From Pseudomonadota bacterium (GTDB lineage Bacteria; Pseudomonadota; Gammaproteobacteria; Berkiellales; Berkiellaceae), in the NCBI GenBank assembly GCA_018241965.1, contig JAFECS010000012.1, forward strand, positions 20,294 to 84,293: a stretch of DNA of 64,000 nucleotides. The letters run 5' to 3'. The position numbers and the translations under genes were made by a program. Positions 43,720 through 52,370 of the stretch are shown here, one piece after another. The notes beneath the pieces were generated by a model. That model saw nothing but the letters and a program-made list of their open reading frames with translations. It did not search any database and was not told where the DNA came from. The stretch's first letter is position 1; each line of letters begins with the position of its first letter.

Positions 43720-44445
43720 TTACAAGAGGGAGATAAGCTCTTTTTTATGATGTAGGTTGAAACGATGGCGCACGCGGTTAAGGTAGGTTTCAACCGTTCG
43801 GTGAGAAATACCAAGCGTAATGGCAATTTCTTTATAAGATTTGCCTTGCGCCAAGCCTTGAATAGAGGCCCGCTCTTGCGGGGTAAGGTGATGCTTATTT
43901 GAAGTGAGCAGCATTTTTTCCAAATTACAATCTTGGCGACTCTTAGGTACACAAATACGGTTATTATCTAGTTCATTGATAAGTTTTCGCTGATTGTGTT
44001 TAAACTCTTGAATGAAAGTATGCATGTCATTTAAAGAGTTAAAATAAGCATCCATGGCCCGATGGTGGGTAACGGGCGCGGCAAACCCCATCATATAGTA
44101 ATAATCACTATGACGCTCAACAAAAGTAAAGCCATGTGCGATGTTAAATTCTCGAGCTAATCTTACAGGTTCTTCAGGTAAATTCGGTTCCCACAAGAAA
44201 GTATAGGTATTTTTATCTAACGTATGTGCATCAATATGAGAATACACTGCTGGTTTATTGGTCTTATGAAATAAATCTATACAATATTGCTCCCAAGTAG
44301 GTTGCGTCGTTAAAAAGGAAAAACTGCCATCTTTAAATACTTTTAAGTATTGAAAATAATGGCAGCCGATTTTAGACAAAAATGGCCAAGCAACTTCTGC
44401 TAGCGCTTGATGTAGGTGAATAGGGGAAGATTTTATTTGAGACAT
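43720..44445 (-). CDS. LuxR-family transcriptional regulator
   Basis: This encodes 241 residues. The C-terminal HTH is clear: LTPQERASIQGLAQGKSYKEIAITLGISHRTVETYLNRV. The N-terminal 150 residues look like a ligand-sensing domain of the LuxR-solo type, rich in aromatic residues, but I cannot show the acyl-homoserine-lactone-binding residues. No synthase (luxI) gene is present. The ATG lies 3 bases after the stop of the double-glycine-leader peptide gene, with no ribosome-binding site of its own, so it is translationally coupled to it. Regulation by that peptide, or of it, is inferred. Confidence 0.85.
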   Translation of the reverse strand: MSQIKSSPIHLHQALAEVAWPFLSKIGCHYFQYLKVFKDGSFSFLTTQPTWEQYCIDLFHKTNKPAVYSHIDAHTLDKNTYTFLWEPNLPEEPVRLAREFNIAHGFTFVERHSDYYYMMGFAAPVTHHRAMDAYFNSLNDMHTFIQEFKHNQRKLINELDNNRICVPKSRQDCNLEKMLLTSNKHHLTPQERASIQGLAQGKSYKEIAITLGISHRTVETYLNRVRHRFNLHHKKELISLL

Positions 44446-44448
44446 TGA

Positions 44449-44694
44449 TTAAATAATTTCTACGCTATAAGGCATTGTCGAATCCAAACGCTCATCTAAA
44501 ATATCTAATTCATTAAAAGTACAACCGCCTAATATAGTAGAAGCGATTTGCTCTTCTGTTAATGCTTTGTTTTGTAAGGCAAGAACAATAGATGCAACAC
44601 ATTTATCAGAAAGATCTGCGGTTGAAATTATCTGTGTCATCAGCAAATCTGCGCCAGACACGACATGTTGTTCTTCTTTACTTAATAATTTCAT
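44449..44694 (-). CDS. Double-glycine-leader peptide coupled to LuxR regulator
   Basis: This encodes 81 residues from the ATG at 44694; GAGG lies 5 bases upstream. The N-terminus MKLLSKEEQHVVSGA fits a double-glycine-type (GG/GA) leader. The mature part of about 66 residues is acidic, with two Cys (DKCVAS and GGCTFN) and no strongly hydrophobic helix, so a classic pore-forming bacteriocin is unlikely. The LuxR-family gene follows immediately. A secreted peptide signal is one reading; a modified peptide (RiPP) precursor is another. No modification or export enzymes lie next to it. Confidence 0.6.
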   Translation of the reverse strand: MKLLSKEEQHVVSGADLLMTQIISTADLSDKCVASIVLALQNKALTEEQIASTILGGCTFNELDILDERLDSTMPYSVEII

Positions 44695-44817
44695 AAAAAC
44701 CTCATATTTACTGCAAAAAAACATAATGCTCTAAAAGAGAGCCTTATTTTTTATCTTAAAAAGGATTTAAAGTAAATATAACTGACAAAAACAAGCCATT
44801 CGGCTCACTTTTTGATC

Positions 44818-45969
44818 TTAAGAACTGCGACCTTTGAGTACAAAACCCGTGTCTTCGTGCACTTCTAATTTTTTATCCATTTGTAAGGAGTCACCATTAT
44901 TGGGGTTTTTCATTTTCATGAGGATGCGCATGTTGTTGGCTGAATCGGCATTATGCAAGGCTTCTTCTTCACTTATCATCCCCTTCTCATATAAGTCAAA
45001 CAGCGCCTGATCCATGGTCTGCATCCCAACACCATCTTTACGCATAATGTATTCTCGAATAGATTGAATTTCTCCTTTACGAATACATTCGGAAATAATC
45101 GGGGTATTGATCATCACTTCCATAGCAACAACGCGTCCTTGGCCATCGGTTTTTTTAATTAAGCGCTGCGCTAAGATGGCTCGCATATTCAAGGATAAAT
45201 CCAACCATAGTTGATCACGTACATGCTCTGGAAAAAAGTGGGCAATTCGCTCAAGCGCTTGGGTAGTATTGCTGGCATGGAGTGTCGCTAAGCATAAGTG
45301 GCCAGTTTCAGCAAATGAAATAGCATGGCGCATGGTCTCTACATCTCTAATTTCCCCCACCAAGATCACATCGGGGGCTTGGCGCATGGCATTTTTCAAC
45401 GCAATTGCAAAAGATGAGGTATCGATACCCACTTCTCTTTGGGTAACAATACACTTTTTGTGTACATGTAAGTATTCAATCGGATCTTCTACAGTAATAA
45501 TATGCCCTCGTGTTAACTTGTTATGACAATCTAACATGGAAGCTATGGTAGTGGTTTTTCCCATACCCGTTGCACCAGCCACAATAATCAACCCTTTTTT
45601 TATCATCGATAGTGCTTTCACCACAGAAGGTAAATTCAATTCTTCAATGCTTGGAATTTTTGATTGAATGTGCCTTATGACGCACCCTTTTTGATTACGT
45701 TGTACAAAGGCGCTCACTCTAAATCGGCCTAGTTCTTTCACATCAATGGCAAAATTACATTCGTTGGTTTCAAGGTATTCTTTCTTTTGTGCTTCTGACA
45801 TTAAATTTAAAATAGCATTTGTTACATCATTTTCTGAAAAATTGGTTTCAGTAAGCGCCACAATGTCACCATGAACACGCACGCAAGGGGGCATGTCCAC
45901 CGTTAAAAAGAGATCGGAAGCTTCATTTTGAACCATTTTTTGAAGATACGGCAACATATCCATAATCAT
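44818..45969 (-). CDS. pilU: Type IV pilus retraction ATPase PilU
   Basis: This encodes 383 residues of the PilT/PilU family. Walker A GATGMGKTTTIASM (about 133-146), the Asp box, Walker B APDVILVGEIRDVETMRHAI and the His box ATLHASNTTQA are intact. The longer C-terminal tail (NPNNGDSLQMDKKLEVHEDTG) fits PilU rather than PilT. It helps PilT retract pili at the inner membrane. It follows pilT by 11 bases. Confidence 0.92.
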   Translation of the reverse strand: MIMDMLPYLQKMVQNEASDLFLTVDMPPCVRVHGDIVALTETNFSENDVTNAILNLMSEAQKKEYLETNECNFAIDVKELGRFRVSAFVQRNQKGCVIRHIQSKIPSIEELNLPSVVKALSMIKKGLIIVAGATGMGKTTTIASMLDCHNKLTRGHIITVEDPIEYLHVHKKCIVTQREVGIDTSSFAIALKNAMRQAPDVILVGEIRDVETMRHAISFAETGHLCLATLHASNTTQALERIAHFFPEHVRDQLWLDLSLNMRAILAQRLIKKTDGQGRVVAMEVMINTPIISECIRKGEIQSIREYIMRKDGVGMQTMDQALFDLYEKGMISEEEALHNADSANNMRILMKMKNPNNGDSLQMDKKLEVHEDTGFVLKGRSS

Positions 45970-45980
45970 TACTCACATCA

Positions 45981-47018
45981 TTAAATAAACATATCTTTAT
46001 TTACTGCTTTTTCCTTAGCATCCAGTCGTGTTACTTTTCCTGAATCGACGAGCGCTTTTAAGCATTGATCGAGCGTTTGCATTCCTTGCGCCTGCCCGGT
46101 TTGAATACTCGAATACATTTGAGCCACTTTATTTTCGCGAATTAAGTTTCTAATCGCAGGATTACAGATCATAATTTCATGAGCCGCAAGCCGGCCACCA
46201 CCGACTTTCTTTAATAGCGCTTGTGAAATCACTGCTCTTAAAGATTCAGATAACATAGAGCGCACCATTTCTTTCTCACCGGCTGGAAAAACGTCAACGA
46301 TACGATCGATAGTTTTTGCAGCAGAAGAGGTATGCAAGGTGGCGAAAACTAAGTGCCCTGTTTCAGCAGCGGTTAAAGCCAGGCGAACCGTTTCTATGTC
46401 TCGCATTTCACCCACCAGTATCACGTCAGGATCTTCACGCAAAGCAGATCGCAACGCTTCATTAAAACCATGGGTGTTGGTATGGACTTCACGTTGGTTT
46501 ACTAATGATTTTTTACTTTGGTGAATAAATTCTATTGGATCTTCAATGGTTAAAATATGCGCATAACGTTGATTGTTCACATAGTCTATCATCGAGGCAA
46601 GCGTCGTACTTTTACCAGAACCTGTAGGTCCTGTTACTAAAACAATGCCTCGGGGATATTCTGATATATCCGCAAAAATCTTTGGTAAGCCCAACTCTTC
46701 AAAAGAAAGCACTTTTGAGGGAATGGTACGCAACACGGCGCCTGCACCGCGATTTTGGTTAAATGCATTAACACGAAAACGTGCCAGCCCTGGCACTTCG
46801 AATGCAAAATCGGTTTCTAAAAATTCTTCAAAATCACGACGATGTTTATCGCTCATGATGTCGTAAATTAACGCATGCACTGCTTTATGATCTAAGGCCG
46901 GAACATTAACGCGTCTTATATCGCCATCCACCCGAATCATCGGGGGCAAGCCTGCTGAAAGATGTAAATCGGAGGCATTGTTTTGTACGCTAAATGTTAA
47001 TAATTCTGTGATATCCAT
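45981..47018 (-). CDS. pilT: Type IV pilus twitching motility ATPase PilT
   Basis: This encodes 345 residues. Walker A TGPTGSGKSTTLASM (about 130-144), Walker B DVILVGEMRDIETVRLAL, His box FATLHTSSAAKTIDR and the C-terminal AIRNLIRENK motif are present; this matches PilT of other Gammaproteobacteria. It powers pilus retraction, used in twitching, DNA uptake and surface sensing. It is divergent from yggS, the common pilT-yggS-proC layout. Confidence 0.95.
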   Translation of the reverse strand: MDITELLTFSVQNNASDLHLSAGLPPMIRVDGDIRRVNVPALDHKAVHALIYDIMSDKHRRDFEEFLETDFAFEVPGLARFRVNAFNQNRGAGAVLRTIPSKVLSFEELGLPKIFADISEYPRGIVLVTGPTGSGKSTTLASMIDYVNNQRYAHILTIEDPIEFIHQSKKSLVNQREVHTNTHGFNEALRSALREDPDVILVGEMRDIETVRLALTAAETGHLVFATLHTSSAAKTIDRIVDVFPAGEKEMVRSMLSESLRAVISQALLKKVGGGRLAAHEIMICNPAIRNLIRENKVAQMYSSIQTGQAQGMQTLDQCLKALVDSGKVTRLDAKEKAVNKDMFI

Positions 47019-47088
47019 TCTTCACCGCCTTACGACTTTATGTAACAATTGAGTCTTAGAGTCCACGCCTGAGTAAAAAGTTCTATTC

Positions 47089-47763
47089 ATGAAAGATATC
47101 CTGACCAATCTACATATACTCCTTCAACGCATACGCGATGCTGAACAAACTTACCATAGAGTCCCGGGCAGTGTCTCATTGCTTGCTGTGAGCAAATCGC
47201 ATGCTAGTACACTTATTGAAACACTACTTGGTGCACAGCAACACGATTTTGGTGAGAATTACCTACAAGAAGCACTTATAAAGATATCGGCGCTTGAAAA
47301 TAAACAATTAACCTGGCACTTTATTGGGCCCATACAGTCTAAAAAAGCACCACTTATTGCTCAACATTTTAACTGGGTACACACTGTATCTCGCTTCAAA
47401 GAAGCACAGGCCCTCTCAGAACACCGCCCTCAAAACCTTGGTCATTTAAACATCTGTATACAAGTGAAGTTAGATAATAACCCCAAACGGGGAGGCGTCG
47501 TGCCCGAGGATGTCCCTGCTCTTATCGAGGTGATCAAACCACTTCCCTTATTAAGGTTACGCGGTTTGATGACTATTCCTCCTTTTTCTGAAGACTTTGA
47601 ACAACAACGTAAATACTTTAGTCTAGTTAAGACGTTATACGAACAAGTCAATGATGGCACAATGGATACTTTATCCATGGGTATGACATCAGATTTAGAA
47701 GCAGCCATCGCCGAAGGTTCTACGATGGTTCGGATAGGTACGGGTCTTTTTGGACCAAGATAA
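47089..47763 (+). CDS. yggS: PLP homeostasis protein YggS
   Basis: This encodes 224 residues. The PLP lysine is in LLAVSKSHASTLIE (about 36), and the FGENYLQEAL and HFIGPIQSKKA motifs are family marks; MGMTSDLEAAIAEGSTMVRIGTGLFG binds phosphate. It balances free PLP and amino-acid pools. It is the first gene of a long rightward operon. Confidence 0.95.
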   Translation: MKDILTNLHILLQRIRDAEQTYHRVPGSVSLLAVSKSHASTLIETLLGAQQHDFGENYLQEALIKISALENKQLTWHFIGPIQSKKAPLIAQHFNWVHTVSRFKEAQALSEHRPQNLGHLNICIQVKLDNNPKRGGVVPEDVPALIEVIKPLPLLRLRGLMTIPPFSEDFEQQRKYFSLVKTLYEQVNDGTMDTLSMGMTSDLEAAIAEGSTMVRIGTGLFGPR

Positions 47764-47780
47764 ATTAAAAGGTATTTTCC

Positions 47781-48611
47781 ATGACTACTTTAGGCAAAAT
47801 AGGTTTTATTGGCGGCGGCAACATGGGAAGTGCGTTAGTTGGGGGTTTACTGAGTCATCACTTCCCTGTTAGCGATATTATTGTTTCAGATAACTCCCCC
47901 CAAGTATGTGAACTGCTACAAGATAAATGGGGCATCACCACCACAACCCAATCATCTGATATCGTTTCAACCGTAGATATTTTAGTGTTAGCAGTCAAAC
48001 CCCAACATATGAAAACAATGTTGCAGGAAATTACGACATCGTTTGATGTAACGCGCACGTTACTTATCTCAATTGCCGCAGGCATAACAACATCACAAAT
48101 TAAGAAATGGCTTGGTAAAGATTGCATGCTCGTACGCGCCATGCCCAATACGCCAGCACTCCTTGGCATGGGCATGACAGGTCTTTTTGCCCCAAAAAAT
48201 CTCGATAACTCGCATAAACAGCAAGCCGCAAACTTGCTCTCCTGTGTTGGAGAGACTGTCTGGCTGGAAAATGAAGAACACATGGATATAGTCACGGCTT
48301 TATCCGGATCTGGGCCAGCTTACTTTTTTTACTTAATGGAAGCTTTAATAAACAGTGCAACCACACTGGGTTTACCTAAAGAAATTGCAAGCTTACTTAC
48401 TTTACAAACTGCCCTTGGCAGCGCTAAGATGGCGCAAAAGGCCTATCCCAACGAAGATGTGGCACAATTACGTAGCAAAGTGACCTCGCCTGGCGGGACA
48501 ACGCAAGCCGGGATCAATGTCTTAAAAAATGGTAAACTTGAGGAATTAATTGAAAATACCTTGAGTGCTGCTACCCAACGCGGCAAAGAATTGAGCCAAC
48601 AATACGATTAA
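47781..48611 (+). CDS. proC: Pyrroline-5-carboxylate reductase
   Basis: This encodes 276 residues. The Rossmann motif IGFIGGGNMGSALVGGL is N-terminal. ALSGSGPAYFFYLMEAL and the C-terminal LRSKVTSPGGTTQAGINVL are ProC signatures. It reduces P5C to proline with NAD(P)H. It links to arginase and ornithine aminotransferase at 20-22 kb, which make its substrate. Confidence 0.95.
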   Translation: MTTLGKIGFIGGGNMGSALVGGLLSHHFPVSDIIVSDNSPQVCELLQDKWGITTTTQSSDIVSTVDILVLAVKPQHMKTMLQEITTSFDVTRTLLISIAAGITTSQIKKWLGKDCMLVRAMPNTPALLGMGMTGLFAPKNLDNSHKQQAANLLSCVGETVWLENEEHMDIVTALSGSGPAYFFYLMEALINSATTLGLPKEIASLLTLQTALGSAKMAQKAYPNEDVAQLRSKVTSPGGTTQAGINVLKNGKLEELIENTLSAATQRGKELSQQYD

Positions 48612-48626
48612 GGGTTATATCCGTTT

Positions 48627-49205
48627 ATGGCACCAATACAAAATGCAAGTGCGTTTTTAGTACATAGTTTATTTGATATTTATATATTTATTTTGTTGCT
48701 TAGATTCGTACTGCAATATCTACGTGTCGATTATTACAATCCTTTTACACAATTTATCGTTAAAGCAACGAGCCCGGTTATCGTTCCCTTACGTAGAATG
48801 ATCCCCGGATTTTGGGGAATAGACATTGCCACTTTGGTAGTCATTATCGCGCTTACCTCACTCAAAGTGTCCTTAGTCATGTTTATCAGTCTACATAAAT
48901 TCCCCTCGCCGTTTGGCATGGCACTATGGTCATTAGGTGAAATATTTAATCTCACCATTAATTTATTTTTTTATTCCATCTTACTGAGTGTTATTTTGAG
49001 TTGGGTTGCACCTTTAACGCAATCTCCTATCGCGCCTATTGTTTACAAATTAACAGAACCTTTAATGAGACCTGTTAGAAGAATAATCCCATCGATTGGT
49101 GGATTTGATATCACGCCTATCCCTGTCATGATTGGGTTACAACTTTTAAAAATATTAATTGCCGATCCCTTAACCCACACAGGTTTTCAATTTGGGATCC
49201 GTTAA
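48627..49205 (+). CDS. yggT: YggT family membrane protein
   Basis: This encodes 192 residues built from two YggT repeats, each with hydrophobic helices followed by a PLRRMIPGFWGIDI or PVRRIIPSIGGFDITP motif. It is an inner-membrane protein in a yggS-proC-yggT run; the family is linked to osmotic stress and cell-division placement. Confidence 0.9.
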   Translation: MAPIQNASAFLVHSLFDIYIFILLLRFVLQYLRVDYYNPFTQFIVKATSPVIVPLRRMIPGFWGIDIATLVVIIALTSLKVSLVMFISLHKFPSPFGMALWSLGEIFNLTINLFFYSILLSVILSWVAPLTQSPIAPIVYKLTEPLMRPVRRIIPSIGGFDITPIPVMIGLQLLKILIADPLTHTGFQFGIR

Positions 49206-49217
49206 CAAGGAACCCGC

Positions 49218-50078
49218 GTGGTTAATGAAATAACATTAAATGTCAGAGGGTTAAAAATAGCCGCTAAAACTTGGAATGCAAAAAGTGGCACACCCACCTT
49301 AGCATTACACGGCTGGCTAGATAATGCTGCTAGCTTTGACAACTTAGCACCACTATTACCCGATTGCCATATTGTAGCCATCGATTTACCTGGACATGGT
49401 TTCTCTGATCATCTGGCGAAAAGCAGCACCCTGCATATGCTGGATATTGCCATTTTCACCATTTTAATTGCCAAAGAATTAGGCTGGGACAATTATGCAC
49501 TATTAGGGCATTCTTTAGGCGCAGGCATCGTCAACTTTGTCGCAGGCACCATTCCTCAGTCTATTAAGTGGGTTGTTGCCATTGATGCCCTTGCGCCGCT
49601 CACTAAAGCAGCTGATTTTGCGCCCGTGCAATTTCGTCGCTACATAGAAGAATTGATAGCTAAACCTAACAAACAATCACCGCGCTACGCTTCGTTTGAT
49701 GACGCGTTACAAGCGCGATTAAAAGCCAATCACATGAAAGAAGCGTCTGCCAAAATTCTGGTTAAGCGTGGATTACAAGAATTAGAAACAGGTGAATGGA
49801 CATGGCGCACAGATCCAAGACTATTAATGCCCTTAGCGCAATTGTTAACTGAAGAACAAGTTCTCGCTTACCTAAGAGAAATTACCGCCCCGGTGTGTTA
49901 CATCAAAGCGCAAGCAGGCTACCCCTTCTTACCTGAAATTACGTTGAATCGCTTTAATGCCATCAAACAGATTATGCTTTATGAATTACCAGGCCAACAT
50001 CATCTGCACCTTGATGCTGCCGAAAGTGTCGCCACTGCCATTCACTCATTTTTAAAAAATGAAGCCATCCAAAAATGA
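49218..50078 (+). CDS. Alpha/beta hydrolase
   Basis: This encodes 286 residues from a GTG, with AAGGAA 5 bases upstream. HGWLDNAASF is the oxyanion region, GHSLGAGI (about 96) holds the nucleophile Ser, and GQHHLHLD (about 261) the catalytic His. It resembles serine-hydrolase-like esterases; the substrate is unknown. It takes the place often held by metX/metW in this gene order. Its last four bases overlap the rdgB ATG. Confidence 0.88.
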   Translation: MVNEITLNVRGLKIAAKTWNAKSGTPTLALHGWLDNAASFDNLAPLLPDCHIVAIDLPGHGFSDHLAKSSTLHMLDIAIFTILIAKELGWDNYALLGHSLGAGIVNFVAGTIPQSIKWVVAIDALAPLTKAADFAPVQFRRYIEELIAKPNKQSPRYASFDDALQARLKANHMKEASAKILVKRGLQELETGEWTWRTDPRLLMPLAQLLTEEQVLAYLREITAPVCYIKAQAGYPFLPEITLNRFNAIKQIMLYELPGQHHLHLDAAESVATAIHSFLKNEAIQK

Positions 50079-50674
50079 AAATAGTATTAGCAACAAACAA
50101 TGAAGGCAAAGTAAAAGAAATTCTAGCTTTTCTTGATGGGCTTAACATAGAACTTATCTCACAAGCACAATTTAATGTTCCCCCAATAGCAGAAACTGGT
50201 TTAAGTTTTGTTGAAAATGCACTTATGAAGGCAAGACATGCCGCGCAATATTCACAACTTCCTGCACTTGCCGATGATTCAGGTTTGGTGGTAGACGCCT
50301 TGCAAGGGGCACCTGGGATCTTTTCAGCGCGCTTTGCTGGCCCCACAGCAACAAGTGTAGATAATATTCATAAACTATTAAGCCAAATGCAGAATATTGA
50401 AAAAAGCCAACGTACAGCGCATTTTTATTGTGCACTGGTTTTTGTACGCCATGCCAAAGATCCTGCGCCAATTATCTGCCAAGCAAAATGGGATGGTGAA
50501 ATTTTAAGTGAACAACAAGGCAACCAAGGCTTTGGTTATGATCCTATTTTTTATGTGCCAACACATCACTGTAGTGCGGCCGAGCTCACCTTAGCGCAAA
50601 AAAACACCTTAAGTCATCGTGCCAAAGCGCTTGCACAATTTAAAGAACAGTTTCAACATGAATACATCCGTTGA
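50075..50674 (+). CDS. rdgB: Non-canonical purine NTP pyrophosphatase RdgB
   Basis: This encodes 199 residues. The start LATNNEGKVKEI, the metal-binding ALADDSGLVVDALQGAPGI and FGYDPIFYVP are HAM1/RdgB family motifs. It removes dITP, XTP and similar nucleotides. It starts on an ATGA overlap with the hydrolase gene, and its end overlaps hemW by 17 bases. Confidence 0.95.
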   Translation: MKIVLATNNEGKVKEILAFLDGLNIELISQAQFNVPPIAETGLSFVENALMKARHAAQYSQLPALADDSGLVVDALQGAPGIFSARFAGPTATSVDNIHKLLSQMQNIEKSQRTAHFYCALVFVRHAKDPAPIICQAKWDGEILSEQQGNQGFGYDPIFYVPTHHCSAAELTLAQKNTLSHRAKALAQFKEQFQHEYIR

Positions 50675-51818
50675 TACAATCCCCCTTTCTCTTTATATAC
50701 ACTTTCCCTGGTGTGTTAAAAAGTGCCCGTATTGTGATTTTAACAGCCACACGCTCAAAGAAGGTTTGCCAGAGCAAGAATATATTCAAGCGCTGCTTAA
50801 TAACCTTGAACAACATCTTCCCCTTATTTGGGGTCGCAGAATCATCAGCATTTTTATGGGTGGTGGCACGCCCAGCCTTTTTTCAAGCCAAGCGTTAGAA
50901 ACATTGCTACAAGGCATACGCGCCTTGACTGTGTTGTTACCAGAAGCGGAAATAACACTAGAAGCTAATCCTGGTACCGCTGAAATGCAACGCTTTAAAG
51001 AATATCGAGAAATAGGTATCAATCGATTATCCCTTGGCATTCAAAGTTTTAATGATAAGCACTTAAAAAAATTGGGGCGAATACATGGCAAAGATGAAGC
51101 GTTGAGAGCCATTGATTATACCAAAAATGCCGGCTTTACTAATTTTAATCTTGATCTGATGTTTGGTTTACCAGAGCAAACGCCAGAAGAAGGCTTAGCA
51201 GATTTACAAACTGCTATAAACGCAGACCCAACACACTTATCTTGGTATGAACTCACTTTAGAGCCAAACACTGCCTTTTGGTTACAACCGCCCCCCCTTC
51301 CCAAAGAAGAGGATATTTTAACCTTACAAGAAAAGGGGCAAGCGTTATTAAAGGCCCAGGGTTTTAACCAATATGAGGTATCTGCTTATTCCAGAAACAG
51401 GCCTTGCCGACATAATCTAAATTATTGGGAATTTGGCGATTATTTAGCGATAGGCGCTGGGGCCCATGCGAAAATTACCAATCAGAGCACAAAGGAAATT
51501 TTACGACTCGCGCATTTTCGTCATCCAAAGCAATATATGGATTTATCTTTGAACTTTGTACAAAGCAGTACCCCTGTTGATAAAAACCAACTTGCTTTTG
51601 AATTTATGCTCAATGCATTACGCTTAAAAGAAGGCGTACCCACCGCTTCTTTTAAAGCGCGTACCGGGCTAGAACTTGAAACAATTATATCGCAGCTTAA
51701 ACACGCACAACAACAAGGATGGATTGCCCCTTTTGATAAGCAAATAAGTACTACCGAAAAAGGCTACCAATTTTTAAACGATGTGGTTGAACTCTTTTTA
51801 CCAAGCGAGTGCGCATGA
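50658..51818 (+). CDS. hemW: Radical SAM heme chaperone HemW
   Basis: This encodes 386 residues from the ATG at 50658. The radical SAM cluster motif CVKKCPYCDFN is at about 17-27, with the fourth HemW-type cysteine position kept. GGGTPSLF and LGIQSFNDKHLKKLGR follow the HemN/HemW family, and the C-terminal HemN domain is present. Older annotations call it oxygen-independent coproporphyrinogen oxidase, but the rdgB neighbour and sequence fit HemW, which inserts heme into proteins. Confidence 0.92.
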   Translation: MNTSVDTIPLSLYIHFPWCVKKCPYCDFNSHTLKEGLPEQEYIQALLNNLEQHLPLIWGRRIISIFMGGGTPSLFSSQALETLLQGIRALTVLLPEAEITLEANPGTAEMQRFKEYREIGINRLSLGIQSFNDKHLKKLGRIHGKDEALRAIDYTKNAGFTNFNLDLMFGLPEQTPEEGLADLQTAINADPTHLSWYELTLEPNTAFWLQPPPLPKEEDILTLQEKGQALLKAQGFNQYEVSAYSRNRPCRHNLNYWEFGDYLAIGAGAHAKITNQSTKEILRLAHFRHPKQYMDLSLNFVQSSTPVDKNQLAFEFMLNALRLKEGVPTASFKARTGLELETIISQLKHAQQQGWIAPFDKQISTTEKGYQFLNDVVELFLPSECA

Positions 51819-52345
51819 ATATAAAGATAGAATATGAACCTACCGCTCATGAACTAGCCAAGGCCAGCTCTTTATTCGCTGAAAAAAAGCCCCTACTGCT
51901 TTATACCGTGGGGTTGGTAAATATCTTTATGGCCGTGTTGTTTGTTATTTTTTTTCTGAAAGTTCTTTTTCTGCCCACAACCTTGCAAGATCTGCTTCCC
52001 CTTGGCCTTTGCGCGATATGGTTATTTGGCCGTAGGCCATTTAACGAATGGCTATTATATAGACGCATGAAGAAATCGTTAGTTATCGGTAAGCCGATGA
52101 TTATTGAGATCTCACGCAATGGGATTGTTTGGTCTGGCAAAGGATTAAGACAAGGTCAAATGACTTGGGACCAAATAAAATACATTTTAGAAGCGCAAAA
52201 TGGGTTTGTGTTTCCCAATACCTTTACCCGTTTTTTATGGGTGCCTTTCAGAGGCTTTAATACCCCAGATGATCTACAAAACTTGCGCGATCTGATTGTT
52301 GAAAAGCAAGTGGTGTTACGTGTGTACCGCAGATGGCGTTGCTAG
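51815..52345 (+). CDS. YcxB-like membrane protein
   Basis: This encodes 176 residues from an ATG that overlaps the hemW stop as ATGA. Two hydrophobic helices (about 31-50 and 57-73) are followed by a soluble domain with IEISRNGIVWSGKGLRQGQMTWDQIKYILEAQNGFVF, the pattern of the YcxB-like C-terminal domain. It is probably an inner-membrane protein; the function is unknown. Confidence 0.7.
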   Translation: MNIKIEYEPTAHELAKASSLFAEKKPLLLYTVGLVNIFMAVLFVIFFLKVLFLPTTLQDLLPLGLCAIWLFGRRPFNEWLLYRRMKKSLVIGKPMIIEISRNGIVWSGKGLRQGQMTWDQIKYILEAQNGFVFPNTFTRFLWVPFRGFNTPDDLQNLRDLIVEKQVVLRVYRRWRC

Positions 52346-52370
52346 ACACCACCTGCGTTGTTCCTAAAGC

